DNA of 64,000 nucleotides from Aliirhizobium wenxiniae (lineage in GTDB: Bacteria; Pseudomonadota; Alphaproteobacteria; Rhizobiales; Rhizobiaceae): contig NZ_JACHEG010000003.1 of assembly GCF_014201355.1 (NCBI RefSeq), forward strand, positions 310,001-374,000, in the 5' to 3' direction. Below the pieces are notes generated by a model. The model was not told where the DNA came from. It made no database searches and saw only the letters and a program-made list of their open reading frames with translations. This document shows positions 42,247-51,253 of this stretch, piece by piece (position 1 is the first letter of the stretch; every line of letters starts with the position of its first letter). Both the position numbers and the translations under genes were made by a program.

Positions 42247-44532
42247 ATGCAGGATGAGCGTCCCGAAGGAATTGAGCGCTACGATGACCCGGCAGGCGGT
42301 TGGGGTGCGCTCAAGGCGGTCGCCAAGACACTGGCCCATCAGCAGGTCGTCGCTCAGGGAACCGCGACGCTCCTCAAGGCAAACCAACCGGAAGGTTTCG
42401 ATTGCCCCGGCTGCGCTTGGCCGGATCCCAAGCATACCTCGTCATTCGAATTCTGCGAGAACGGTGCAAAGGCTATCACCTGGGAATCCACGGCCAGACG
42501 TGTCGGTCCGGAATTCTTTGAAAACAACACCGTTGACGAGCTCTGGACCTGGACCGATCACAAGCTCGAAGACGCCGGAAGGCTGACGTCGCCGCTCCTC
42601 TACAACCAAAGCCGCGACCGCTACGAGATCATCGAATGGGAAGACGCGCTCCACCTCATCGCGTCCGAACTCAACAAGCTGCCTGATCCGAATATGGCCG
42701 AGTTCTATACCTCCGGCCGATCCTCGAACGAAGCGGCATTCATGTATCAACTCTTCGTTCGCGCCTTCGGAACCAACAATTTCCCGGACTGCTCGAACAT
42801 GTGCCACGAGGCTACGAGTGTCGGCTTGCCCAAGTCGATCGGGGTCGGCAAGGGGACGGTGACGCTCGAGGATTTCGATCACTGCGACGCGATCTTCTCC
42901 TTCGGCCACAATCCGGGCACTAACCATCCGAGAATGATGACGACCCTGCATGAGGCTTCGCGCCGAGGCGTACCGATCGTCGCATTCAACCCTCTCAAGG
43001 AGCGTGCTCTCGAGCGTTTTGCCGCACCTCAGAACCCTGTCGAGATGCTGACGCTGTCGTCGACACCAATAGCGTCTTCCTACAACCAGTTGCGCGTCGG
43101 CGGTGACATTGCAGCCCTAAAGGGCCTGATGAAAGCTGTGTTCGAGCGCGACGATGAGGACTTTCGCCGCGGCGGTTCGGGCGTGCTGGACCGCGATTTC
43201 ATCGCCGAGCATACAGTTGGGTTCGAAGAACTCAGGAAAGAGGTGGAGGCCACATCGTGGGACAGCATCGTGGATGTCTCCGGGCTTTCGATTGAGGCGT
43301 TCGAGAGTGCGGCTGACGTTTATATCCATGCCAACAGTGTCATCGTCTGCTACGGAATGGGGCTGACCCAACACGAAAACGGCACGGCGAACGTCCAACA
43401 GCTCGCGAATTTCATGATGCTACGCGGGAACCTGGGGCGTAAGGGGGCAGGTATCTGCCCGGTTCGCGGACACTCGAACGTCCAGGGCGACCGCACCGTC
43501 GGGATCACGGAAATTCCCAACGATGCCCTCCTGGACGGAATGGAAAAGGCATTTGGCTTCCGGCCGTCGGGCGAGAAGGGGCACAATGCCATCGAGACGA
43601 TCGAGGCGATTGCCGACGGTCGCTCCAAGGCGCTCGTCTGCCTCGGTGGAAATCTCGCCGTCGCCATGGCCGACCCGGACGCGACATTCGCAGCAATGCG
43701 CAAGCTCGATCTTGCCGTACACATAGCGACAAAGCTCAACAGGTCGCATCTTCTTGTGGCGAAGACGTCGCTTATCCTGCCGTGCCTCGGCAGGACAGAT
43801 CTCGATACCCAGGCGTCCGGTCCCCAGTCGGTCACCGTCGAGGACTCAATGTCCATGGTTCACGCATCCAGGGGGTTTCTCAATCCGCCAGGTCCCCTCC
43901 TGCGTTCGGAGCCAGCTATCATTGCAGGGATCGCCAAAGCGACACTCGGCGATCGTCACGGCATCGATTGGGACGTACTTGTCAGCAATTATGATCGTAT
44001 CCGCGAGAAAATCGAAATCGTCTTTCCGGACTTTCACGACTTCAACCGACGTGTACGCGTGAAGGGCGGCTTCAGGCTCGACGTTCCAGCTTCGTATCGC
44101 GTCTGGAAAACAGAGTCCGGGAAAGCCAACTTTCTGCTCTCTCCAAGTCTCGACGGCGATCGTCTTGTCGGGAATCGGCAGGCCCTGATGCTCACGACAA
44201 TCCGCAGCCACGACCAATACAACACGACCGTCTATGGCCTCGATGATCGGTACCGGGGCGTGTTCGGCCGACGTGACGTCGTCTTCATGAACAAGACAGA
44301 CCTCGCCGACCGCGGGCTTCGTGACGGCGACCTTATCGACCTGACCGCAACTCTTTCCAGCGAGCCGCGGAAGGCCAGCAAGTTTACGGTGGTGGAATAC
44401 AACATCCCTAAGGGATCGGTGGCGGGCTATTATCCGGAACTCAACGTCGTCGTCACGCTCGGGCACTACGATCGCCTCTCAGGGACCCCGTCCTATAAGA
44501 GCGTGCCCGTGATCGTCTCCGCCGCGGCCTAA
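42247..44532 (+). CDS. FdhF/YdeP-family molybdopterin oxidoreductase
   Basis: 761 residues. The N-terminal iron-sulphur region is reduced to FDCPGCAW (Cys53, Cys56) and FCENGAKA (Cys70). The molybdopterin blocks follow: TSGRSSNEAAFMYQLFVRAF, NNFPDCSNMCHEATSVGL, GHNPGTNHPRM and a C-terminal beta-barrel ending near LNVVVTLGHYDRLSGTPSYK. This is the YdeP-like branch related to formate dehydrogenase H, with no selenocysteine; YdeP is linked to acid resistance in E. coli. Substrate unknown. It follows the CDF gene closely. Confidence 0.9.
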   Translation: MQDERPEGIERYDDPAGGWGALKAVAKTLAHQQVVAQGTATLLKANQPEGFDCPGCAWPDPKHTSSFEFCENGAKAITWESTARRVGPEFFENNTVDELWTWTDHKLEDAGRLTSPLLYNQSRDRYEIIEWEDALHLIASELNKLPDPNMAEFYTSGRSSNEAAFMYQLFVRAFGTNNFPDCSNMCHEATSVGLPKSIGVGKGTVTLEDFDHCDAIFSFGHNPGTNHPRMMTTLHEASRRGVPIVAFNPLKERALERFAAPQNPVEMLTLSSTPIASSYNQLRVGGDIAALKGLMKAVFERDDEDFRRGGSGVLDRDFIAEHTVGFEELRKEVEATSWDSIVDVSGLSIEAFESAADVYIHANSVIVCYGMGLTQHENGTANVQQLANFMMLRGNLGRKGAGICPVRGHSNVQGDRTVGITEIPNDALLDGMEKAFGFRPSGEKGHNAIETIEAIADGRSKALVCLGGNLAVAMADPDATFAAMRKLDLAVHIATKLNRSHLLVAKTSLILPCLGRTDLDTQASGPQSVTVEDSMSMVHASRGFLNPPGPLLRSEPAIIAGIAKATLGDRHGIDWDVLVSNYDRIREKIEIVFPDFHDFNRRVRVKGGFRLDVPASYRVWKTESGKANFLLSPSLDGDRLVGNRQALMLTTIRSHDQYNTTVYGLDDRYRGVFGRRDVVFMNKTDLADRGLRDGDLIDLTATLSSEPRKASKFTVVEYNIPKGSVAGYYPELNVVVTLGHYDRLSGTPSYKSVPVIVSAAA

Positions 44533-44587
44533 GCTTTTCAAGGGCCTCGCGTTCGCCGAACGCGTCACAGACGAAGGGTAGGAAGCC

Positions 44588-45471
44588 ATGCGAGTTCTCA
44601 GGGATCTGGAATACAGCAATAGCCAGACGCTGGATGTCTACGTCCCGGACGTTCCCCGAGGGGCTGTTCTTCTGTTACACGGGGGATGGCCGGATGGCGA
44701 CAAGAGCGACGAAGCTCTGCTCGCCGAACGCCTATGCAGATCGGGTATCCTGGTCTTCTCCGCGAACTTCGGCCTCGATCGAAGCGGGCCGAGCGGTCGC
44801 GCACTGAGCGACGCCATTGCGGCGCTTGGCTGGATACGCACTTCGGAGTTCGATCCTGATCCAGATAGCATCGCAGTGATGGGCGTCGGCACTGGGGGTA
44901 CCGTCGCGATTGAAGTCGGTTTGAAAGAGGGTGTCCCAGTCGTGGGATGGTCTGCGTTAATTGATTTCAAAAGCTTTATGGACAGTTCCGCCACCCTCGG
45001 CGACAGCGATCACTTGCGTGACTACTACGGCGTAAACTGGGAGACCATCAAGGAAGCGGGCGAGCAGATACCGTTCCTAAGGGGTGTCATATTGGCGCTT
45101 GTGGCGAACAATCTTAGTCTCCTCGAGGCGACGAGCCCTCTGTGCAGGGTCGGTCCGTCCGCCGGGCGATGCTACTTTTCAACTCGACGGACGAGCTGGT
45201 CCCCGCAACAGGTGCGGGCATGCTGCTGCGGGCGATGGTTGAGGCGGACGTGCCTTGCACCGTAGACCTTATCGAGGGAAGCGCGCACGGCTCCGAGTAC
45301 CTTCTCCGAGCACTTCCGGCGACCATACGGTTTCTCACATCAGCGTATATGGACGAAAGTGTCGAGGCGGCGGAACACGCCCACGATGAACAGGACGACT
45401 ATCTGGTGGAGGCCCTTATGGAGACGTTTCCCGGAAGCGATCCCATTTCGCCCGGACACGTCGCCCACTGA
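44588..45471 (+). pseudogene. Dienelactone-hydrolase-like alpha/beta hydrolase, frameshifted
   Basis: The frame from ATG 44588 encodes MRVLRDLEYSNSQTLDVYVP, the oxyanion segment LLLHGGWPDGDKS and a nucleophile region VMGVGTGG (Gly in place of the expected Ser side chain position), up to EATSPLCRVGPSAG. The fold then continues in another frame (AMLLFNSTDELVPATGAGML, then LIEGSAHGSEYL with Asp and His) to 45471. The crossover is near 45140-45175. One missing or extra base (net -1 or +2) explains both halves. It is either an authentic inactivating change or a sequence error. Confidence 0.8.
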
Positions 45472-45535
45472 CGTCGCCCTGATTAAATCATTTGGGGTCG
45501 ACACCAGATGTGCGTGGTTTGAGGGTGGCCCTAGC

Positions 45536-45919
45536 CTAGCCGTCGGCGGCCTCCTTGAAAGCCGGATCCCTGGCATCGAACTCCCGCTGGGAAGCCTCCA
45601 CCTCTTCGAGGTGTTCCTCCGCCCAGTCGTGGAGGGCCTTGAATGGCTTGCTGAGCGTGTAACCCAGAGGCGTCGTCGAATACTCAACCCCGATGGGAGC
45701 GGTATCCAGGATAGTTCGAGCGACGAGGCCGTTACGCTCGAGCTTCCTCAAACAGACGGTGAGCGTCTTCTGGGTCATCCCTTCCACCTCACGGAGGATG
45801 GCGTTGAAGCGGGCTTTGCCGCCGCCTGCGCAGAGCGCGCCCAAGACCAGGATGGTCCACTTGTCGGCAACCTGATCGAGCAGGATCCGGTTCGGATAGA
45901 TCGGCTTCTCGTTTGGCAT
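45536..45919 (-). CDS. HxlR-family transcriptional regulator
   Basis: 127 residues, one winged helix-turn-helix domain: DKWTILVLGALCAGGGKARF at the start of the domain, LREVEGMTQKTLTVCLRKLERNGLV for the recognition region, and YSTTPLGYTLSKPFKALHDWA for the C-terminal dimer helix. The typical HxlR Cys near the N-terminus is displaced (Cys at residue 30). GGGA precedes the ATG. It diverges from the MBL-fold hydrolase, which it likely controls through the palindrome at 45950. Confidence 0.93.
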   Translation of the reverse strand: MPNEKPIYPNRILLDQVADKWTILVLGALCAGGGKARFNAILREVEGMTQKTLTVCLRKLERNGLVARTILDTAPIGVEYSTTPLGYTLSKPFKALHDWAEEHLEEVEASQREFDARDPAFKEAADG

Positions 45920-45949
45920 CAGTTCCCTCGGCGAAATCTAGTCACCTAA

Positions 45950-45968
45950 TAGTGCGTAATTTACACTA
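45950..45968. promoter_or_regulatory. Inverted repeat between HxlR and MBL genes
   Basis: TAGTG (45950-45954) and CACTA (45964-45968) form 5-bp arms around an AT-rich 9-nt centre in the 99-nt divergent promoter region. Arm length and spacing suit an HxlR dimer. Short arms make this tentative. Confidence 0.4.
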
Positions 45969-46018
45969 GATATCATTCTGATACCAGTTCGCCAATTGAT
46001 GATTGTAGGAGATATGGA

Positions 46019-46891
46019 ATGCCCAAAAACAGTAAGATAAACACGGCGAGCGCGGTAAATTGGCAGGTTGGCGAAGCGGTGCTCACCACGCTGTCCGACG
46101 GTTATGTCCAGCTCGAACTCGGCACTTTCCTCAAGAATCTTCCCCTGGAAGACGGCGTTGCCATCCAGCGGAAGGCGCTACGTAGCGCCGACTTCCTGCT
46201 CGAGATCAACACGTATCTTGTTCGCAGCGACAAGCACGGACCGATCCTCATAGATTGCGGCCTGGGTTCCGGTGTGATGCCGACCGCCGGGCAAGTGGCT
46301 AGGGCGCTATCCCTCGTTGGATTGGAACCCAAGGACATCGAAATCGTGCTGCTTACCCATCTCCACGGCGACCACGTCGGTGGGCTGGTAGATATCGACG
46401 GCAACGCGGTGTTCGAGAATGCCAAGGTCGTATTTCATCGCGACGAAGCGCGGTATTGGCTTGAGCAGGATATCGATCTCGTGGCGGATCGGCAGGGCGC
46501 GGAAGGCGCGAGGCGGGCACTACTGCACTACGGAGATCGGATGACCTTGCTGGAAGGAGGCGAGGTCGCCCCGGACATCGAGATGATCCCCCTCCCCGGA
46601 CATACCCCCGGCCATGTCGGCTACCGAGTCGGCAGCGGCACAGAAGCAATACTCATATGGGGGGATGTCGTCGGACTTCCGCATATCCAAGCGCAACGTC
46701 CCGAAGCAGGTTTCCTCACCGACTATGACAGCGCGATGGCCGTCGAGACGAGAAAGGCAATCCTCGGGCGGGCGGCCGACGAGGGCCTGACGGTCGCGGG
46801 GATGCACATTGAGTATCCGGGCGTCGCGAACGTGATTAGGGACGGCAACGGGTTTAGGCTCGTGCCGGCACAGTGGATCGCGCATCAGTAG
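46019..46891 (+). CDS. Metallo-beta-lactamase-fold hydrolase
   Basis: 290 residues. The di-zinc motif LTHLHGDHVGG is near residues 111-121, with further ligands in PLPGHTPGHVGYRV and LIWGDVVGLPH. AHL lactonases and many quorum-quenching or alkylsulfatase-like enzymes share this order; the N-terminal insert (TFLKNLPLEDGVAIQ) matches general MBL-fold proteins annotated as N-acyl homoserine lactonase-like. GGAGA precedes the ATG. It is divergent from HxlR and 128 nt before the channel gene. Confidence 0.88.
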   Translation: MPKNSKINTASAVNWQVGEAVLTTLSDGYVQLELGTFLKNLPLEDGVAIQRKALRSADFLLEINTYLVRSDKHGPILIDCGLGSGVMPTAGQVARALSLVGLEPKDIEIVLLTHLHGDHVGGLVDIDGNAVFENAKVVFHRDEARYWLEQDIDLVADRQGAEGARRALLHYGDRMTLLEGGEVAPDIEMIPLPGHTPGHVGYRVGSGTEAILIWGDVVGLPHIQAQRPEAGFLTDYDSAMAVETRKAILGRAADEGLTVAGMHIEYPGVANVIRDGNGFRLVPAQWIAHQ

Positions 46892-47019
46892 AGCCTGTCA
46901 CAGTAGCTTTCGCAGCCGGAACGTCGCGGTCCTGCGTCTTTCCGGCTCCGTCGGGGCGGTATATTGCAATCCGCCTCATCTCCTTTCATGCATTCCTCTT
47001 TGGCGAGTTAACTCAGCCG

Positions 47020-48545
47020 ATGAAGAACAGCATGATCCAACAGCTCCTATGGAACCCCCTATTCCAATTCTCGATACTCGTGCTAGCGACGGTCGCAGTC
47101 CGCGTCATTCTCGGGCGGAACCCCACGATCAGGTTCATCGTCAGCGTCTGCTTCTTCGCCCTTTTGACCGCCACGCTTCTTTCTCACGGTATCACACCCT
47201 ATTCTCCCGATATCGGCGACGATGTGCTGTCCCGGCGGATCACGACCGGAGCGCTCAAGGCAGTATGGTGGATCGGGGGGGGGCAGTGGTTCTCGTAACG
47301 TCGGTCCGGCTATTCCTCATCTTCGAGAACAAGCCGCGTGAGGGGCGTCTCGCTCAGGACCTCGTGGTCGGCGTGATATACCTCGGAGCAGGATTGGCTC
47401 TGGTAGCCAATGTTTTCAGCCTCCCGATTGGCACCTTGATTGCGACCTCCGGCGCTTTCGCGATTGTGCTCGGCCTGGCGTTGCAAAGCACCCTGAATGA
47501 CGTGTTCTCCGGTGTTGCTCTCAACCTCGGACGCCCCTACGCGGTCGGTGATTGGATCGTCCTCGAGGGCGGGTTTCAAGGACGGGTCGTCGAGACCAAC
47601 TGGAGATCCACACACCTCGTCAATGGCACGGAGGATCTCGTTGTCCTTCCCAACAGCACGTTGGCCAAGGCGCGTCTCGTGAACCTGACGCGACCGGATG
47701 AAACCCATGGGGTCTCCATAACGGTGCGTTTCCTCCCTACCCGCACGCCGGCCGCGATCGAGGAGACGATGCGGACCGTCCTTCTAAGCAGCGTTTCGAT
47801 CGTCAAGACACCACCGCCATCCGCGCTCGTGGTCGGCATCGACAGCCAAGCCATCGAGATCGAGTTGTCCTTCAGAGTGTCCGGTTTTTCCTTGGCTGGC
47901 GCTGCCAAAAGCGAGATCTTCGACCTGATCTACCGCCACGCCAAGGCGACGGGGCTCAAAATGGCGGGGCCGCGTGATGTTGCAATTCCCTATCCGGAGG
48001 TGGGGCTAGACGGTCTGTCGGCGAAGCATCCGGGCACCCCTTGGCGTCTGCTGGAATCGATTTCCCTGTTCACCACGCTGACCGACGACGAGAAGGACGC
48101 CCTCGCTTCCTCCATGACCCGGCGGACATATCAGAAGAACTCGATGATCGCTTCGCAGGGCAGCAAACTGTCCTCGCTCATGATCATGCGGACCGGCGTC
48201 GCAGTGGTCGAGCACACCGAGAACGGCGCTCGGTCCGAACTGGCCCGCCTGTCGCCGGGTGACCTTTTCGGCGAGCGCGGTGTCCTCGTCGATGCCGCTG
48301 AAGCCGGAGATACAAGAGCGCTGACCTTCGTAGTGATTTACGAGATTTCGAAAGAAGACCTTGCCGCTGTCATGCGTGACCGCCCCGCCCTGGCGGAAGA
48401 ACTAGGCGTGTTGCTCTCGCGCAGGATGGAGGACGAGGAGCACCTGACGAATGCGAACGCCCTCGTCCATGGGCCACATCCCGATACGTTGGCGTCCCGC
48501 ATACGTCGGCTCTTCGAGATTCCGAAGGAGGCCGAATACCTTTAG
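47020..48545 (+). CDS. MscS-type mechanosensitive channel with cyclic-nucleotide-binding domain, frame interrupted at a G9 tract
   Basis: The first part (MKNSMIQQLLWNPLFQFSI, about three membrane spans) is read from 47020 to a stop at 47298. The rest of the protein (VVLVTSVRLFLIFENKPREG, then pore helix TSGAFAIVLGLALQSTLNDV, beta domain VGDWIVLEGGFQGRVVETNW and a C-terminal cAMP-receptor-type domain, FGERGVLVD) is in the next frame to 48545. The shift falls exactly at a run of nine G (47275-47283); seven or ten G would join the frames as WWIGG(G)AVVL. Either slipped-strand phase variation or a sequencing/assembly error. Such channels are gated by membrane tension and cyclic nucleotides. Confidence 0.85.
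47275..47283. repeat. Homopolymer run of nine G inside the channel gene
   Basis: Read directly in the sequence (GATC followed by nine G then CAGTGG). Its length decides the frame of the MscS-type gene, making it a candidate contingency locus. Confidence 0.9.
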
Positions 48546-48582
48546 AGGCCGCCGCTTTCGCGACGGCCAGGAAGTCGTGATT

Positions 48583-49956
48583 TCACTTGACGTTGCCGAA
48601 GAGCATGTTCAGCCCTTCGGTAATTGTCGGATGGGCAAAAATCCCATCACGGAGTACGGTAAATGGGAGTTCACCGAGCATTGTCATCTGCACGACGCTC
48701 ATGACCTCCCCGGCATTGACCCCGAGCATGCTGAAGCCGAGGATCTTGTCACTATCCTTTGCGACCAGCGCTTTCATGAACCCCTTCCTCTGTGAAAGGG
48801 TTCGTGCACGGGGCACGACATCCATTGGCAGCCTTGCCGTCCGGTACTCGATGCCCCGAGAGCGTGCTTCGCTTTCGTTGAGGCCCACACGGGCGAACTC
48901 GGGATCGATGAAAACGCAGTACGGGATGATACGCCCTTGTGTCGTTCGGCTCCCTCCCTTGAGCTGGCTCGCGACAATCCGGTAGTCGTCGAGCGAGGCG
49001 TGGGTGAACATAGGCGTTCCAGCGACTTCGCCCATGGCCCAGACGTCTTGGGCAGTCGTCCTAAGATGTTCATCGACCTTGATAAAGCCCCTGGTGTCCA
49101 ACTCGACACCAGCGAGTTCAAGGCCGATGCCTTCCGTACGCGGCCGTCGGCCTGCGGCGACCAGAAGGTGCGATCCTTCGAAATGACGCCCGTCCGCTGT
49201 CTTGACGCTTACAGATTGACCCGACTTGCCTGTGACAGTTGTTCCGTTGCAGTTGAGGGCAATATTGACGCCCTCGCCCTGCAGCACGTCCAGCAGGGCG
49301 GAACTCACGTCCTCGTCTTCCCGGGGGGCGAGGCGCTCGCCGCTTTCGATGATCGTGACATCCGCTCCGAGCCGCCTGAAGGCCTGCCCGAGTTCCATGC
49401 CGATGTAACCGCCGCCGAGAACGAGAAGATGCCTCGGCATGTCACCGAGCTGAAGCGCCTCGACGTGGGTGATCGGGTCGGCGTTCGCCAAGCCCGGAAC
49501 ATCCGGGACGGCGGCCGTGGTGCCAAGATTGATGTAAACCTTGTCGCCCGTCAGCGTTCTGACGCCGTTTCCGGTCTCGACGGCGATCGTTTTGGGCGAA
49601 ACAAAGCGGCCCCAGCCGATGACGAGTTCAAAACCGCTCGCGTCGAAGCCTGACTGGTTGAACGCGACCATCTCGGCAACGACGCTGGCCGTGCGGTTGC
49701 GGACGAGGTCGAGACTGGTACGAACGTTGTCCGCGTGGGTGCCGAATTCCGCCGCCCGCCGGGTCGCGTGGGCAACCTCTGCGCTGCGGATAAGCGTCTT
49801 GCTCGGAATGCAGGCGATGTTGATACAGGAACCGCCGATAAGTCCGGCCTCCACGACCGCGACACGCTTTCCTGCTTTTGCCTGGTCCATCGCCAGTGTC
49901 TTGCCAGCTTTGCCGCCGCCGAAAACGAGGATGTCAAAGGATTCTACTCGTGCCAT
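48583..49956 (-). CDS. Class I pyridine nucleotide-disulphide oxidoreductase (mercuric reductase/dihydrolipoamide dehydrogenase-like)
   Basis: 457 residues. FAD motif FGGGKAGKTLAMDQAKAG, redox-active disulphide GGSCINIACIPSKT (Cys44 and Cys49), NAD motif VLGGGYIGMELGQAFRRLG, second FAD motif near 300 (VWAMGEVAGTPMFTHASLD), and the C-terminal catalytic FAHPTITEGLN. It lacks the N- and C-terminal heavy-metal cysteines of true MerA. AGGAGA precedes the ATG. It lies 76 nt after the cytochrome c gene on the same strand and may be in that operon. Confidence 0.93.
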   Translation of the reverse strand: MARVESFDILVFGGGKAGKTLAMDQAKAGKRVAVVEAGLIGGSCINIACIPSKTLIRSAEVAHATRRAAEFGTHADNVRTSLDLVRNRTASVVAEMVAFNQSGFDASGFELVIGWGRFVSPKTIAVETGNGVRTLTGDKVYINLGTTAAVPDVPGLANADPITHVEALQLGDMPRHLLVLGGGYIGMELGQAFRRLGADVTIIESGERLAPREDEDVSSALLDVLQGEGVNIALNCNGTTVTGKSGQSVSVKTADGRHFEGSHLLVAAGRRPRTEGIGLELAGVELDTRGFIKVDEHLRTTAQDVWAMGEVAGTPMFTHASLDDYRIVASQLKGGSRTTQGRIIPYCVFIDPEFARVGLNESEARSRGIEYRTARLPMDVVPRARTLSQRKGFMKALVAKDSDKILGFSMLGVNAGEVMSVVQMTMLGELPFTVLRDGIFAHPTITEGLNMLFGNVK

Positions 49957-50032
49957 TCTTAGTTTCTCCTAGAGGGGTTCACTCCTTTCCGAGAAAACCA
50001 TTCGAAGGAACTATCTGATTGTAAAATCGAGC

Positions 50033-51253
50033 TTAACGGCTCTCCATCGTTTTTTTTATATCGCTTTCGGTGACGGCTGGCGCAGCGTTACCCCAACTGT
50101 TTCGGACGTAGGTGAGAACGTCCGCGACCTGCTTGTCGCTCAGCCGCCATGCGAGGGAGGGCATGGATGGATTTGTCGGTCTGGCGTCCGTCTGCGCCCC
50201 CTGGCTTCCGAACAGGACCAGATGCGCCGGGGTTTCCGGGCTGCCTTGCTGGACGATCTGGTTGCCGGAGAGCGCGGGAAAAAGCGGCATCGCTCCCTTC
50301 CCGTCGGCCGAATGGCATGCAGAGCAGTTGTCCCGGTAAATCGCCTGACCCGCAATCATCCGCGGATCATTCGCCGGCAGCGCGGTGCTGGTTGCCTTGC
50401 TGTCGTCCGGCAAGGACTTGAGATAAGTGGCGATCGCGGCCAGATCCGCGTCTTCCATCCTGGAGGTCGAGTTCTCAATCGCTTCGGCCATCGGGCCGGA
50501 CGCGATGGTTTTCGTACCTACGCCTGTCTTGAGGTAGGTCACGATGTCATCGCTTGTCCAGGAACCGATACCCGTATGGTTGCCGCCAGTGATATCGGGC
50601 GCATACCATCCCTGTAGCGAACTGCCCTTGAGAAATTGACCTTCCTGATCGGCACCCATGATGCTCTTGGGCGTGTGGCAGGTGGAGCAATGTCCGGCAC
50701 CGGTCACGAGATAAGCACCCCGGTTCCACTCGTCGGACCGGGACGGGTCCGCCTGATAGGTACCTTCGGTGAAATTAAGGAGATTCCATCCAAAGAGCGA
50801 AAAGCGGATATTGAACGGGAACGGCAACTGGTTCGCCTCGACCTCGTTCTTCACCGGTTGCACGGTGGTCAGATACTGCCACAGATCTGAAACGTCGCGG
50901 TCGGACATTTTAGTGTACGCGGGATATGGCATCGCCGGGTAGAGCCGCTTTCCTCCATGACCGATGCCCGTCCGCATCATCGTCTTGAACTCTTCCGCGG
51001 TCCATGAGCCGATACCTGTTTCCAGATCCGGCGTAATATTGGGCGGCACGAGCGGGCCGAAAGGTGTCTCGAGCGGCGCACCACCTGCAAGCGGCTGGCC
51101 GCCTGGCTTGGTATGACAGGCTGCGCAGTCTCCCAGAATGGCTTGATATTGACCGCGGCTTATCTGGTCTGCCTGATCCGCGGCGCTTGCCGACCACGGG
51201 GACAGGACGGCGCACATGGCTGTGGTCACGAGTAATGCCAGGGAGTGTCTCAT
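50033..51253 (-). CDS. Three-haem cytochrome c subunit of a membrane-bound dehydrogenase
   Basis: 406 residues with a cleavable signal peptide (LALLVTTAMCAVLSPWSASA) and three CxxCH haem sites: CAACH at 43-47, CSTCH near 190, CSACH near 313. This is the subunit II type of FAD-dependent alcohol, gluconate, sorbitol and fructose dehydrogenases that passes electrons to ubiquinone in the periplasm. Its ATG overlaps the GMC stop by 4 nt. Three haems are the standard count for this family. Confidence 0.95.
   Translation of the reverse strand: MRHSLALLVTTAMCAVLSPWSASAADQADQISRGQYQAILGDCAACHTKPGGQPLAGGAPLETPFGPLVPPNITPDLETGIGSWTAEEFKTMMRTGIGHGGKRLYPAMPYPAYTKMSDRDVSDLWQYLTTVQPVKNEVEANQLPFPFNIRFSLFGWNLLNFTEGTYQADPSRSDEWNRGAYLVTGAGHCSTCHTPKSIMGADQEGQFLKGSSLQGWYAPDITGGNHTGIGSWTSDDIVTYLKTGVGTKTIASGPMAEAIENSTSRMEDADLAAIATYLKSLPDDSKATSTALPANDPRMIAGQAIYRDNCSACHSADGKGAMPLFPALSGNQIVQQGSPETPAHLVLFGSQGAQTDARPTNPSMPSLAWRLSDKQVADVLTYVRNSWGNAAPAVTESDIKKTMESR

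Noticed and set aside
48546..48582. Possible terminator between the channel gene and the flavin reductase gene
   Set aside because: Only 5-bp GGCCG/CGGCC arms with a poor interior and no T-run.
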